Shown: in pieces, positions 12,001 through 23,284 of the stretch
Layout of the letters: each line of letters starts with the position of its first letter
Numbering within the stretch: the first letter of the stretch is position 1
DNA from: Chimonanthus salicifolius
Taxonomy: Eukaryota; Streptophyta; Magnoliopsida; Laurales; Calycanthaceae
Length of the DNA stretch: 64,000 nucleotides
Reading direction: 5' to 3'
Assembly: GCA_013350335.1 (NCBI GenBank)
Contig: CM023540.1
Span: 24,345,175-24,409,174 of the forward strand
Translations under genes and position numbers: made by a program
The notes under the pieces: model-generated
The model's database searches: none
Seen by the model: only the letters and a program-made list of their open reading frames with translations
Told to the model about the DNA's origin: nothing

Positions 12001-13100
12001 TTTTTAATTAATCTATTTTCCTTTTCTTTGTACTTTGTTTAAAGCCTATAAATTCATGTTTTGGGCAAGCATTGCACACATATCGAAATGAGCAATAAAA
12101 TTGAAGCTTTAAGCTTGTTGGTCCTCTCTAGTGTTGGTGAGTATTATTTGGATTTTAAGTGAATTTCGATTTGAGTTTGTTTTTTGTGTTATTTCGTGAG
12201 TTTTATATTCAAATTTTTTAATCCGAATCAAGGACTTCAATGATTAAATTATATCCGACTCTCATCCTCACTCTAGGAAAACAAAAGATAAACTTCAACG
12301 GAACAAATTCAATCGTCATAACACAAAGATGGATGGATGAATGAATGGGAGTTCATTGTCCACATGCAAGACAGTGATGCTTATATATTGAAATTGTTAA
12401 TAGATCGTTCATAGTTATTTACACTAAAGTATGATCTAGACTTTCAAAATAAGTTTTACTCTATTTCATAGTCTTTAGTCTTCCATTATATTAACAAAGA
12501 AAAAAAAAATTCAAATTAATCTTCATTAATTGTTGGGGTTGCATACTTGAATGGATTTTATCCCAAAAATCTTGGTAATTGAGTATTCTCTGCAAGCTAG
12601 TGAAAGGAATGTTAAAAATAAATTATCCCGAAACATAAGAAATAAAGAAATAAGATGAAGAGATTTTAAGCTATTCAGGCTAAGTTTAAATGTTTGTTAA
12701 AATGATTAAGACTATTTGTCATTTTGTTTCATTTTCAAAAACATCAACACTATATTATCATCCGACAGTCTATAATATAATTTTAAATGACCTAAAATTG
12801 GCCCATTTTGGTTGATATACCTCAATACTTTCTGATAATTTTCTGTTTTTGTTTTGTTTTATTTTTTGCCCGGCTCTTTATGGGCTTAATTTGCTGTATT
12901 TTTTTAGGGGTTTCCCTTTCTTTGAATTAACCACTAACCAACTATTAAAAAAGAAGAAGTATCAACCGATATTTTAAATATTTATCAATGTTTTCTCTCA
13001 ATATTTAAGTCGTAACAAAGGAAATGTACAATAATCAAGAGAGTGGATTGTCAAAACAGTAAATTCATTCAATTAAGGAATATTTTATTATTATTTTTCG
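9047..13100. other. Intergenic, no gene seen
   Basis: Spacer with poly-T tracts and short meaningless open frames. Near 9340-9500 there is a cluster of 'gatatctcgg/gccgatat' phrases that recurs at 22620-22670, 41500-41570, 48240-48330 and 57110-57160, a dispersed degraded repeat. An LTR-like segment lies at 11850-12160. Confidence 0.5.
11850..12160 (+). mobile_element. LTR-like promoter/polyadenylation segment
   Basis: A TATA-like 'cctataaattc' at about 12045 is followed some 50 bases later by AATAAA (12095-12100) and 'gcttgttggtcctctctagtgttggtgag'. This resembles the U3-R-U5 core of a retrotransposon LTR. Ends and target duplication were not found; it may be an old truncated LTR. Confidence 0.3.
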
Positions 13101-13106
13101 TCAAAC

Positions 13107-13620
13107 TTAAATAGAAAAGAAGAAGAAGAAACTTACTGTGTCATTCACAGCCAGCAGGGTGCAACAGGGTTGCGCGGCCAAGCTGCTGGGCACGGCGATG
13201 GTGACTGGGCAGGATGGTTGGAGAGGGAGAGAGAAAGAGAAAGCAGTAGGGATGAAAGTTGCAGGAAGAGAAGAAGGATATGCAGAGAACGTGAGGGTGA
13301 CAGCACCGAGAAAGAGAGAGGACGATGAAAGGGACAGAAGTCCCACTTCTTATAGTCTTCAAGGCTTGGAGAAGGAGTCACCCAGGAGATAAGGGAGAGG
13401 CCACGTCCCTCCTTCTCTGAGGATCTGTTGTTCGAGCAGTTCATCCTTTGACAATAAAACGGTTATATCTTTGAGCTACCGAGCTCCGACTTGGTCAAAC
13501 TTAAAGTTGTCGGAAGGTCTCAAGAAGATCTACCCATCTAAGCGGTCTTTTAACTAGTACGGAGTTTGTAAATTTTCTCAAAATACGTGATCAAGGGTCG
13601 GATAATTACAGTGGACCCAA
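13107..13620. mobile_element. GA/CT-rich segment, possibly LTR debris
   Basis: A GC-richer block inside AT-rich DNA gives several overlapping open frames on both strands because of purine-rich composition ('gagagggagagagaaaga'). On the minus strand 'gactataagaagtggga' looks like a TATA-driven leader. None of the translations has a recognisable fold. I treat it as transposon-derived sequence, with low certainty. Confidence 0.25.
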
Positions 13621-13744
13621 TTTAAACTATGAGATTGAGCACATGAATTAGATGAAGAGTTTGATTTTACATGTTCTATTATCTCAGTTATCTCTATAAC
13701 TTTTGACATAATGATCTATCTTCTTTTATTATTAAATATTTAAT

Positions 13745-14584
13745 TTATTATTTATAACAAAAGGGATAGTTCTCAACCCTTGATTGTCATGGAAATATCA
13801 ATTCTTTGGTGCCATTTTCTATTTTATATATACGTTAAAAAAAGAACAGTATATGTGGACCTTTTTGTGAAAAGGACAACACAAACATCATTTTGTAGTC
13901 CATTCTAGGTCGATTAATTCTATATATAATATACATTGTTTTGCCCAACTTCAAACAAAAAGGCATCTATGTCTCCATTACTTCTCAAAATGTTATCAAA
14001 CAATTGTAGGGAAAGGTGGTGTATGTGAGTGTGTGCATATCAATCTATTAGGCAATATGGCAATGTTGATTATTGAGTAGCGACCCTCACATGGGATTTT
14101 TTGGAGTGATAGGTTCGTCGGCGCAATTTTTTTTACTTTTTTTAAATTATCTGTACGGCATGGGTAAAGGATAAAGTGAGAAATCTACTTATTCCCATAT
14201 CTTGTTACACAAAAATCCTATATGAAGATCGCTATCATTTTATTAATACTAACTCAAGATGCAATTATAATCATGTTTCACAATATAAGAAGATATATGA
14301 CTCACAGCAGTGCCACGTGTCACATGTTATACCATGCAATTGTTATCTTTCCAGTGTAATTGAAAATTTTCAAGTACAATTATAACTATTACCGACATTG
14401 TGAAAAAGATATTCCAATACACAAGGAATGGATAGTCAAATGGTTTTCATGGTAATTTTAATATGCTGGTGTTTTTAATTCCATGAAGATAATCAATTAC
14501 CCAAGTGTAAAAAGTGAAAGGTCTATTAACTATTCAGTCTCAAAGAAATTATATTAGTCTTTATTCAGAATATTGTTTAATTAT
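13745..14584. repeat. 3' flank of MYB-A, duplicated downstream of MYB-C
   Basis: This flank matches 33057-34022 almost base for base, from 'catggaaatatcaattctttggtgcc' through 'atgtctccattacttctcaaaatg' and 'ggtggtgtatgtgagtgtgtgc' up to the stop codon. The C copy has about 75 extra bases near 33415-33500. The homology ties A to C rather than to B. TTTATT at 14560-14565 is an AATAAA poly(A) signal read on the minus strand, 20 nt past the stop. Confidence 0.85.
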
Positions 14585-15576
14585 CTAAAAAGGAAGATCT
14601 AGCATTTGGAGCTCTAGTGCTACATCATCTTGAATAGAGTTACACAGCTTCCAATCATCAAGTAATGTTTCACTGAATAACAGGTGACGATGATCAAAAC
14701 TAGGAGACGAATCGTTGCTGCCATCTTCTCCAATGGTGACATTCCTCTTCTCATGACTTTCATCACAACCGGCTTGGATGAAATCTGAGTTTAGGATGTC
14801 CGAAACGAAAATCTCTCCAATGTCAAACTCCATTAGAAAGTTCAATGAATCATCATCAGCTTGTGGAGTGGGCATTGATGGAAATTTGTCTGTTCCCGAC
14901 GGCTCCGAATCTCTCCCGGAGATCCAATTTCCTTCTTGTGGTGGAAGGAAGAGCTTGGTGCATCTTGTGGCCTTTCTCCTGATCACTTGGTGGGGTTCTG
15001 ATTCTGTAGATGGTCCTTCCACTGATGTCTTTGTAGAAGGTTTCTTCTCTTGAGATTGACTGATGTGCTGCTCTTGATTGCTTGTTTTAGATGGTTGGCC
15101 TTTCATCTTCTTACTCAAACATGTATTCCAGTAGTTCTTTATTTCGTTGTCTGTTCGCCCTGGCAATCGGCCGGCAATCAGAGACCATCTGCAAGAGCAC
15201 CATGTTTCAGATACTCCAATTAGTCTTTTAATCATCTCTACACCTAAATATATTTGTTTACTCCTAAACAAGAAATAATAATATAAACAAGTATTTTGAA
15301 TGGAACCCATGAGTTTTACTATATCATCCAACTGTTCGAATGGCCAAATTTGGCTAAGGAAGGAATCAATTACCTTAGTCACTAATTAATGGTAATGGGC
15401 ATGGTAAGGTTAGATGCATTTAGAATGGGACCCATGAGTTTAGCATGCTTGGTCCATATTAGTTCATGCAGAGTTGTATATACAAGAGTACGGTGTATTT
15501 CTACAAATGATGGAGAGAAAAAGAGTGTTGCCTGTTTCCTAAAAGCTTGTGGAGCCTGATAATGAGATACTCCTCT

Positions 15577-17000
15577 CAGGGCCGCCTAGAAACAAGTTGA
15601 GGCCTAAGACAAAAAATTTAAATAGGCCTTCTTGATATTTAATTTATTATTATAAGTAATATTTAATTAAAATTTTAATTATATATTATAAAATAAATTA
15701 TTCTAGACAATAATTTTTTTAACTTAAAAAGATCAAGAGGCCAACAATACAGAGCATTGAAAAATTTACCCATCCGAGTGAAATTAGCATATTTATACCA
15801 GTGAAATTAGCACATTTAGAAATTAAAATAGAATAAGAATACTTTAAAAGATCAGCATACCGAATGGGCTGAAGTGCAAATAGAGAATAAGAGATGTGTT
15901 CTCTCTATTGCTCTTATCTTCTTCTTCTTTACTATATAATTTGAATAAGGGTAATTATTTAGACACGGGATTTTTCTTTCAGCAGACACGGGTTTTCAAA
16001 TTTTTATTAAAAATTACCATTTTGCCCTTCCACTTCCGCACCGTCCGGACATGAGTTAAGAACATTTTTCCTTCGTTCGGACCATCGGATCGTTCGGACC
16101 ATTATTCATGAGTAAATTCCATTCGTCCGGACGGTCTACAGATGTCACATATATGCATAGTGCATTTGTTAAAAAAAAAATTATATAATTCGTATAGTTT
16201 TGAATAATAAAATCTCCTTTAAAACTTTAAAGTTATTTTTAAGCATTGTGTGTTTACAAAATTTCTCAAATTCAATATCCGGACTAATTACGATAACCTG
16301 ATAAAAATACTTTCAGACTTCAAGGTCTTTTGACACTCCCAAATGTTTAAAACACAGTGTTTTAATAATAAAGGTATCCCTCGGCTGTGCGGAAAATACA
16401 CTTCCGGAAGTCCAAACGAAAAACCGTAAAAACCGTTAAACTCCAAATTCAAAACTAAACAAATATGTGAAATTTGAAAACTTAGATCTTTCAAATGATT
16501 GTTTAACTGGATTTTTTTTTTTTGTTTTGAAGAAGGGACGGGATTTGGGATGGGAAAATGTCACCTATTTTTGGTAAACAATCATTTGAAAGATTTAAGT
16601 TTTCAAATTTCATATATTTGTTCAACTTTGAATTTGGAGTTCAATTATTTTTACTGGTTTGTTGTTTGAACTTCTGGAAGTATATTTTCGGTACAGCTGA
16701 GGGATATCTTATTTATAAAATACTGTGTTTTAAGCATTTAGGAGTGTCAAAAGACCTAAAAGTTTTAAAGTATTTTTATCAGATTATCGTAATTAGTCTG
16801 GATATTGAATTTGAGAAATTTTAGAAATACACAGTGCTTAAAAAATAACTTTAAGGAGATTTTATTATTCAAAACTATAGGAATTATATAATTTTTTTTT
16901 AACTAATGCACTATTGGAACTTAACCACATCGAGAGAGGCCTTCTTCATCTGGAGGCCTAAGGCGGTCACCTTTCTTGCCAAAGGGTCTGGACGGCCCTG
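15577..17000. mobile_element. hAT-type non-autonomous transposon in MYB-A exon 2, 1424 bp
   Basis: The insert starts CAGGGCCGCC and ends GACGGCCCTG, giving 10-bp TIRs with one mismatch in the CAGGG style of hAT elements. It is flanked by ACTCCTCT (15569-15576) and CCTCCTCT (17001-17008). In B, C and D the uninterrupted exon reads 'gatcctcctcttcagggg', so CCTCCTCT is the target, duplicated to 8 bp with one later change. No transposase domain is visible. It contains a nested fold-back element at 16156-16915 and part of another palindrome near 16035-16140. Confidence 0.85.
16156..16915. mobile_element. Fold-back element with about 340-bp inverted arms
   Basis: The left arm (about 16156-16506) and right arm (about 16574-16915) are inverted copies at high similarity around a spacer of roughly 67 bases. 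Paired phrases include 'gaataataaaatctcctt' with 'aaggagattttattattc' and 'caaatgattgttta' with 'taaacaatcatttg'. Two open frames found here on opposite strands encode the same degenerate peptide and are a by-product of the palindrome. It is nested in the hAT insertion. Confidence 0.8.
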
Positions 17001-17320
17001 CCTCCTCTTCAGGGGAAATGTTTCCCCTCTTAATATCAGGCCGAAGGTAATTTAGCCACCGGAGCCGGCAGCTCTTACCACATCGTTTCAAGCCTGCAAA
17101 CCCATCGAAACTGAAATTGTTGAGCACTCACACCGCAGAAATAAAAGGTTTTATTGGCAAATAGGTGGAAGAAGAAACTCTACTTCACCTGCTCTCTTGG
17201 GTAAGGCTCTCCATTTGCCTTCTCCATGGGTCTTATGTAACTAATGAGAACTCTGTCTTCATGGGCAGACCATGCTCCTCTATTTACTCCCTCCTTTGAG
17301 CAACATGGTCTCCTTCCCAT

Positions 17321-17494
17321 CTCTCTCTCTCTCTAGTTTTCTCTAGAGTTCAAGATTCAGACACTAAAAGAAGAAGAATGTAGAGGCAGCCATTGGCTTT
17401 GGTTTATTCCTGGATATGTTGATGACCCAGAAGGGAGAGAGCTACATGTCCTAGATATACAGCTCCAATCAGCTAATACACTGAAAGTTAGGTG
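17321..17494 (-). promoter_or_regulatory. MYB-A leader and proximal promoter
   Basis: Upstream of the start codon lie a GA repeat, a 30-nt upstream ORF (17364-17393, peptide MAASTFFFF), a TATA-like TGTATATCTA (17452-17461 on the plus strand) and the MYB-binding AC-element CACCTAAC (plus-strand 17487-17494). The E-box CAGCTG found at this place in B, C and D reads 'cagcta' here, so it is lost. Similarity to the other copies fades after about 18230. Confidence 0.55.
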
Positions 17495-18713
17495 TATAAT
17501 GGCTAGGGCAGAAAATGTAAAACAGGCTTGAACTGACATGTTTTACTAATGCTTTGGATCGAACGTCAATGTGTACGGACGTTTTGCAATAGAAAACGTC
17601 AATGCTTTGAAATAACGTTTACATTAGATCTTTACAAGATTCCCTTCTATAAAATAGCCATTCTTCTCCATATGATCAATGTATTGAAAATGATTAATTT
17701 TCATTATATAACACACAAAAAAATTACTTTACTTAAACTAATCAATTCCTAATCTTAGAACTCTAAAATTTTAATCACTTTTAAAATATAATAGTTAAAA
17801 AAATTTATAACACAATTTATTCAATTAAAATGATTTTCCTTTTCTTAGTTAATACACTAAATAAAAATCTTCAAATGAAGATTCCATTTCATGAAGCTAA
17901 ATTGACAAAGGGAGGATCTGACTGGAGTAGCTCTCGTGGAGGTATCTCCACCGGTTATTAGAGCGTCGACCCGTGGTGGGCCCAACCAGCCATGTGCGCA
18001 AGGACATCTTCAGGGAAGAAGTATACAGCGAAATCTTGGTATCTGCGAGTCAACTTCTGTTTGACCGACCGGTGTCTACTTGAGTGTATCTTATTTTTCT
18101 CGTGGTGACTTTGGAAGTTAGGCCGTTCCTGTAATCAAGAACGAGACAGGGGAGAAAGGCTTCTTCAATAATTGCGGCAATGATTTGGAAGAATTAGTGA
18201 GAATTTCACAGCAAAGTGAATTACATATGAATTTTTTATCTTTAAATCGATCGGTCTCTAATTCAAAAATTGTATAATCCAACATATAATTTTTTTTTGT
18301 CGGGTCATGCAGGTCTGGTCAAAATTTGACCCATTTTTTTAAAAAAATGATTCATATATTAAAAGATAAAAAGGCACGAGATGTGCAAATAAAAAAAAAA
18401 AAACATAGCCAAGAAGAAAACAATACAAGCTACCCAAGATCAATACATTCATTCCAAACTCGTAAGATGTTTGATAAAGAAATATTCATGAATTCCGATA
18501 GTGAAGAAGCCGAAAAAAAATCTGATCCAAGTTTCACCTTTAGTGCTAAAAAAGCCCAAAGAATTTATTTTTCATAGTGTAGATCTATCATGTTCTTAAC
18601 CCTGCATAATTGCAATATAAATAGAGAAATATCATTGTATTCGATCATCATAAATTTTAGAAAATAAAAGTAATGGAAAGAAAATAATCTTTTTATGAGA
18701 TAAAATATAAGGT
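17495..18713. other. MYB-A upstream spacer
   Basis: Partly paralogous to the upstream regions of B, C and D: 'tgacaaagggagg', 'agctctcgtggagg' and 'gtgggcccaaccagccatgtg' at about 17905-18000 recur at 25260, 36055 and 51640. The rest is AT-rich with no gene. Confidence 0.6.
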
Positions 18714-19063
18714 CACGGGCACTTTGTGTATAAAGACACGGGTTTTACCATGATGCCCATTTTGTTCTTCACCTACCGTACCGAAAAAGTTTGGAATGTC
18801 AGAATTCAGCTCACCAATCGGATCTCTTACTAGTTTTTTGAGAGCAGATTTATTATTCACGAGTGATTTGGAGAGCCGATTTTATTGTTCATAAGTGATT
18901 CAGAGAACCGATTTTACTATTCACAGGTGATTCGGAGAGCCGATTTTACTCTTGGTGAGCCGATTTCTGACATTCCTATTGTTTTACATTTTCAGGTACG
19001 GCAGGTGAAGGGCAAAATGGGCATCACAGTAAAACCCGTGTTGGTATACACAAAGTACCCGTG
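18714..19063. mobile_element. Palindromic MITE with internal 33-bp tandem repeat
   Basis: Arms are inverted copies: left 'cacgggcactttgtgtat...acacgggttttac' (18714 on) and right 'gtaaaacccgtgttggtatacacaaagtacccgtg' (ending 19063). The centre holds about four copies of a 33-bp unit of the type 'gagagccgattttattattcac'. The same terminal phrases ('gacacgggtttt', 'gcgatc') mark a MITE at 60740-60943, so this is a small family. Exact ends and target copy are unclear. Confidence 0.6.
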
Positions 19064-19265
19064 GGATGATCGCTCACCAAAACATAAACCTAAAGTGGAG
19101 AGCAAAAAATTGTTTTGCAAATTTAAATTTATAATCTAGGTAACCTTATAAAATTAGAGTTTCTAAAAATAGAAATTTCTAATTTTAAAGAGTTGCCAAG
19201 AATAGATATTTCTAAAATTAACATTATTTCCAAAAATAAATAATTCAATGGCGATTTTTTTAAGT

Positions 19266-19800
19266 TCCCCGACAACGGCGCCAAAAATTTATTGTGCAAA
19301 TTTTAAATTTATTACTCGCAAGCGTACGAACCATTAGATAGTATAGCGATTGAGTGCGAGGTCGAACCCATCGGAACTTCGGAAAATATATCTGTGAAAA
19401 ACATACCACTGAATTTTATAAATTAAGAAATTTAGAAGGTATGGAAATAAATCTTAAACATGTGATTAATTCTCTAATCTAGAAATTTTAATATTAATTT
19501 AGAGACTTTCTAAAAATAGAAAATAAATCGTGTCGGGCTGATTGTCGGGATAGAAATCAGGTCAGGCCGGGCTCAATTATTTTTTAAGTTCTACAACTAA
19601 ATTGATTTATTAGAAGATTCTTAAAATTTCGATTGAAATTTAAATCAAATTAAAATTCATACATGTTTTGATTTCTAACCTATAATTAGAAGTCTAAAAC
19701 TTATCTTTAAATTAAAATTCTAAAAAAGTGTACATGATTTCTGGCTAATACTGCTAGTTGAATTCAGATCTTTTGCTGTCATGATCTTCTAGATCAAGTA
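19266..19800 (-). mobile_element. LTR retrotransposon remnant with tRNA-Asp-type primer binding site
   Basis: The plus strand at 19266-19283 reads TCCCCGACAACGGCGCCA, one base off the 3' end of plant tRNA-Asp (recalled from memory). On the minus strand this is a primer binding site. Nine bases to the right an LTR edge begins with TGTGCAAATTTTAAATTTAT (19293), closely resembling the edge of the solo LTR at 30756. The remnant is therefore in minus orientation. tRNA-Asp priming is known from Athila/Tat-type Ty3/gypsy elements; the family is an inference. No gag-pol remains. Confidence 0.6.
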
Positions 19801-21148
19801 ATGCAAAGTTGTTATTTTCTGTGGATAGCAACCCTCTAACATGAACATTTAAATAAAAGGCTTTTATTGTCAAAATTGTTTGCCGTGATTGTACTCAACA
19901 CAATCATTATAATGTTGATAGAATGTGAATGGCTGAGAAATAGAGAAAAGCAAATTTGAAAAAGTCTCAGCCGAGAAGTAGTTCAAATGTGGTTCACAAA
20001 ATTTAGGTTGTGGTCCTCAATAGTCAATAGATATGAACCACTCTCCCATATAATAGTAGAAATTAAAAGTGAAGGAAAATATATTAATTTATAGATGTCA
20101 CCATAGCCAATCAACTAATTTTTTTTTGTTTACTCTTTAAAAAAGTATTTTTGATAAAGCATGTTTTTTTTTTTTTTTTGGTTCCATCAAACTTTATATA
20201 TTTTTTTCAATTTTTTTAAGCTAAATTTTTAAACACATGGCACATATCTAAGATTGACTAATGTTTTTTATGTTCTAAAATCGTGTCACAAGAGCCTCAC
20301 AACTTAAATTAAATTAGATAATATTTATTAATAAGATGAGATAATATCTATTGACTATATAAAATTAAGAAAATATTGTCAATGTGAAATTTTTATATAC
20401 GCGTATGTACAGTTATGCACGTGCGTAAAACTCTTGTACGTGTATCCGTGTTCTGTTAACTGTTAAGACTTCAGCTCTTAGTTCTATTATTAACCGCGTT
20501 GTGTGGAGGAAGCACATGGGTAGTGCTGAACTTGGAAGGCAATAAAGTTCAAGTCTGTAGGGTGGGACCCCAAGGAGGAGAAAGTGAGGGGAGGGAAGCC
20601 CTCATCTAGGGAAGGTGCTAATCATTAAATTTATTTAAAAATTTAATTCAAAGGGTGCAATTAAAGTGTACGTCAAAAAAATCTTCGTGAATCAATTCAC
20701 AACAAATAATTTCTTCAACCCGCCTTTTTATCGGTTTGAAGATACCCTAGATAAACATGACCACATCAATTAATCCATGCGACGTAAAGAAAAACCTCTT
20801 AAGTAAGCCAATATCATATGCGCTCCGACATAATAAAAAAATAGAAGATATTGATAACTAGTATCTTAAATTGAAAGTTCTACATATTTATCTCTTCTAT
20901 TAAACATTGAGTAACAAATGTTGTCTTCGTATGATAATCTTTTTAGCACAACTCATTTTTCGGCCCACTTTTGACCTAATCATAGTTGAACTCATTTATT
21001 AAGATCCTCATCATCATCTAAATTATTTGTCTTAATGACACAAGGTAGAATTGTCATTATCACTTGTAAAGACAATGTCATGATAACGATGTTAAACCAA
21101 ATTTCTTTACTGCATTTATGTCTTTTCTGAAGGAAAGACTTGAGTTAA
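19801..21148. other. Intergenic, no gene seen
   Basis: AT-rich spacer, probably including the outer part of the degraded LTR that begins at 19293. No conserved coding frame or structured RNA recognised. Confidence 0.5.
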
Positions 21149-22445
21149 ATTATTCACATGTAGAATAATATTGAATGAATGGTAAGAAGAAATAGACAGA
21201 CAGATATGAAGATAAAAAAGACACATTACATCCCATTAACTTAGAGAAATTGTGCATTACTCAAGGATAGTGATTGAGAGGTGCTATCTTCACTGAGTGT
21301 ATTTAGAGTTTTCCGAGTTTTCCTCAATGCTCTAATATTCAGAAAAAGATGAAAAAAATAAAAAAGTAAAGTTGTTATCTTTACTTAGAAAGATTCAATT
21401 ATCATATTTTAAACACTATATTACTATTTATGAGATTATAGGACTAATTCATTCAATTTGTTATCTTTACTTAGAGGATCAAGTCTTGTTAAATGGCTTA
21501 TTATTGCTCTTATTAAAGGTTGTTATGAGATTATGAGACTAATTCATTCAATTTGCCCGCATCAGACTATCAGAGCATCAAAAGTCTCTTGTTCTTAGTA
21601 ATCAAAATCAACTGATGTTTTCAAAAAAATTAAGCAAATTGCACAAAGTGTTTTGACTGCTAAGATTAAGTTACTAAAAAATTATTTTTAAGATAAAATT
21701 TGGTCCACTTGTATCACTCTGAGTTAATTTTCAATCTCTATAGTCGATTTTATCATATATTTAAAATATAAAATATACATAAAACGGTTTGGGCCTGATT
21801 ACTAGACTTCATGCTTGAGCATTGATATGTCCCAAGATTTAATCCAAGTCAATTGAGGAAAAGAAGAGAAGGTAGCATCAGAATTTGGGCCTAACCTTGT
21901 GGGCTTACCAGACTACTGCCAGACTTTACGTGGCTAGAATGGCTGTATTGGATTCCTTGGAGGAACATCGGCCCATTTGAAGCCGATCCCTGAGCCCATT
22001 AAAGCACAATTTCACAGACTTTTTTTCTTGGAAAACTAATAACTTTATTTTGATTTCATCTAATTGCATATTTTAACCAGATTTTGAGATATGTTTCCAT
22101 CAAATCAATTGTGAGATGATTATTAAATAATTGATGAATCTCAAATAATTAAATTTATTTGATAAGTGATTATATTGATATAAGTCTACTGATATTTCAA
22201 TTCATATAATTTTGACTTTTAAATTTTTATAAATATAAATTATTAATTTAAAAAAATTAAATTAAGCAGTTGAATAGAAATTAATTTTTGTACAAAACAT
22301 ATTTAATTATATCGACTTCAAAAATAAAAAAATCATGAGAGGCGATGAAAGGATCTTACAAATAATTGGTGGGCTTTCAGCGTACGGAACAAAAAACTAA
22401 GTTCCAAGAAGTTTGGAGAAACATCACTTGCCGAGTCAGTACTCA
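21149..22445. repeat. Flank paralogous in two pieces to 32460-33056
   Basis: 'acatgtagaataatattgaatgaatggta' through 'caattatcatattttaaacactatattac' (21149-21432) recurs at 32461-32750. 'ggcgatgaaaggatct' through 'ggagaaacatcac' (22342-22433) recurs at 32966-33056. The middle part differs between the copies. It is non-coding flank carried along by the MYB duplications. Confidence 0.75.
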
Positions 22446-22673
22446 GAAGACCAGTGTTCAGAAACGTGAACAACACCAAGAAAGGACCCTACCAGTTTGG
22501 TCCCCGCCGTTTGGTGAGACGTGTACGGTTCACATTCATCTATTGCTTCCTTTCGTGGGCCCGACCTCTCTCACACAATTTTGGCTAAGAATTGTCTAAT
22601 ATCGTTGGGTCTTAAAAAATAGATACATATCGACTAATATGATATATATCGGTCGATATTTCGACTCCTGACT

Positions 22674-23284
22674 TATCACTTCAAACTATCAATAATAGCC
22701 AAAGGACATTTCAGTTATATTTTTGGAATGATTCTTCCTGTTTCAATGTGTAAAGAACTGAGAGAGAACAAAAATAATAAAATTTATAACAATATTCATA
22801 GCAGAAAAAAATCTTTCAAGTGTGGCCCACTTGCTATTTTGATCAATCTTATTCATGGTCTGCAACCGACATTGTACATAGATTGGACGGCTTCGATGCA
22901 CTCCATGTGTGCCATGTCGGAGAGTACATGAAGTCCCACAATGATTAACTAAAAGTACAACCCCTTTCCTTAGAGGCTACAACCCACTTTTTCTCTATGA
23001 AAGAGGACTTGTTTTTTTATCCTAATTGAATGATATTAACTCAATAATAAAGATATAGATTTGAAGAGGTTTCAACAATTGTAAAATAACTGGTTTATTT
23101 TAGCTAATTCCTTTCTTTATTTTTAATCTCTGTGTGGTAAAAATCGACACTGGTGATATTCACTCTCGTTTTTTTATTTCCATGAAGATAATCAATTACC
23201 CAAGTGGAAAAAGTGGAAGGTCTATTTACTAATCAGTCTCAAAGAAATTATATTAGTCTTTAATTCAGAATCTTGTTTAATTAT
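22674..23284. repeat. 3' flank of MYB-B, duplicated downstream of MYB-D
   Basis: Matches 49011-49622 nearly throughout, from 'acttatcacttcaaact' to the stop codon. The A/C flank is unrelated apart from about the last 110 bases. At the site where A, C and D have AATAAA just past the stop, this copy has an extra base (AATTAAA on the minus strand, near 23260). Confidence 0.85.

Larger units (their letters stand above)
14585..17320 (-). pseudogene. MYB-A: R2R3-MYB pseudogene, subgroup 5-like, transposon in exon 2
   Basis: Three-exon R2R3-MYB. Exon 1 is 17189-17320, exon 2 is 17001-17093 plus 15532-15568, and exon 3 is 14585-15188. Exon 1 is 132 nt, one short of the 133 in C, D and E: a base is lost where C encodes Tyr28-Ile-Glu, so the frame shifts before the second R2 tryptophan. 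Exon 2 is split by the hAT-like insert at 15577-17000 with an 8-bp target copy; with the insert removed its length is the expected 130. Exon 3 is uninterrupted (604 nt as in C), with [20 protein letters not shown], the block [16 protein letters not shown] and the acidic [15 protein letters not shown] region. The damage rules out a normal protein. An R3-only product from internal initiation is conceivable but unsupported. Exon 3 looks little degraded, so inactivation may be fairly recent. Confidence 0.85.

Noticed and set aside
13107..13444. Open frames of 73-99 codons on both strands
   Set aside because: Purine-rich low-complexity sequence with overlapping frames, no conserved motif and no counterpart in the MYB-C flank.
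16288..16824. Two similar proteins on opposite strands
   Set aside because: They are the two arms of the fold-back element translated in opposite directions.
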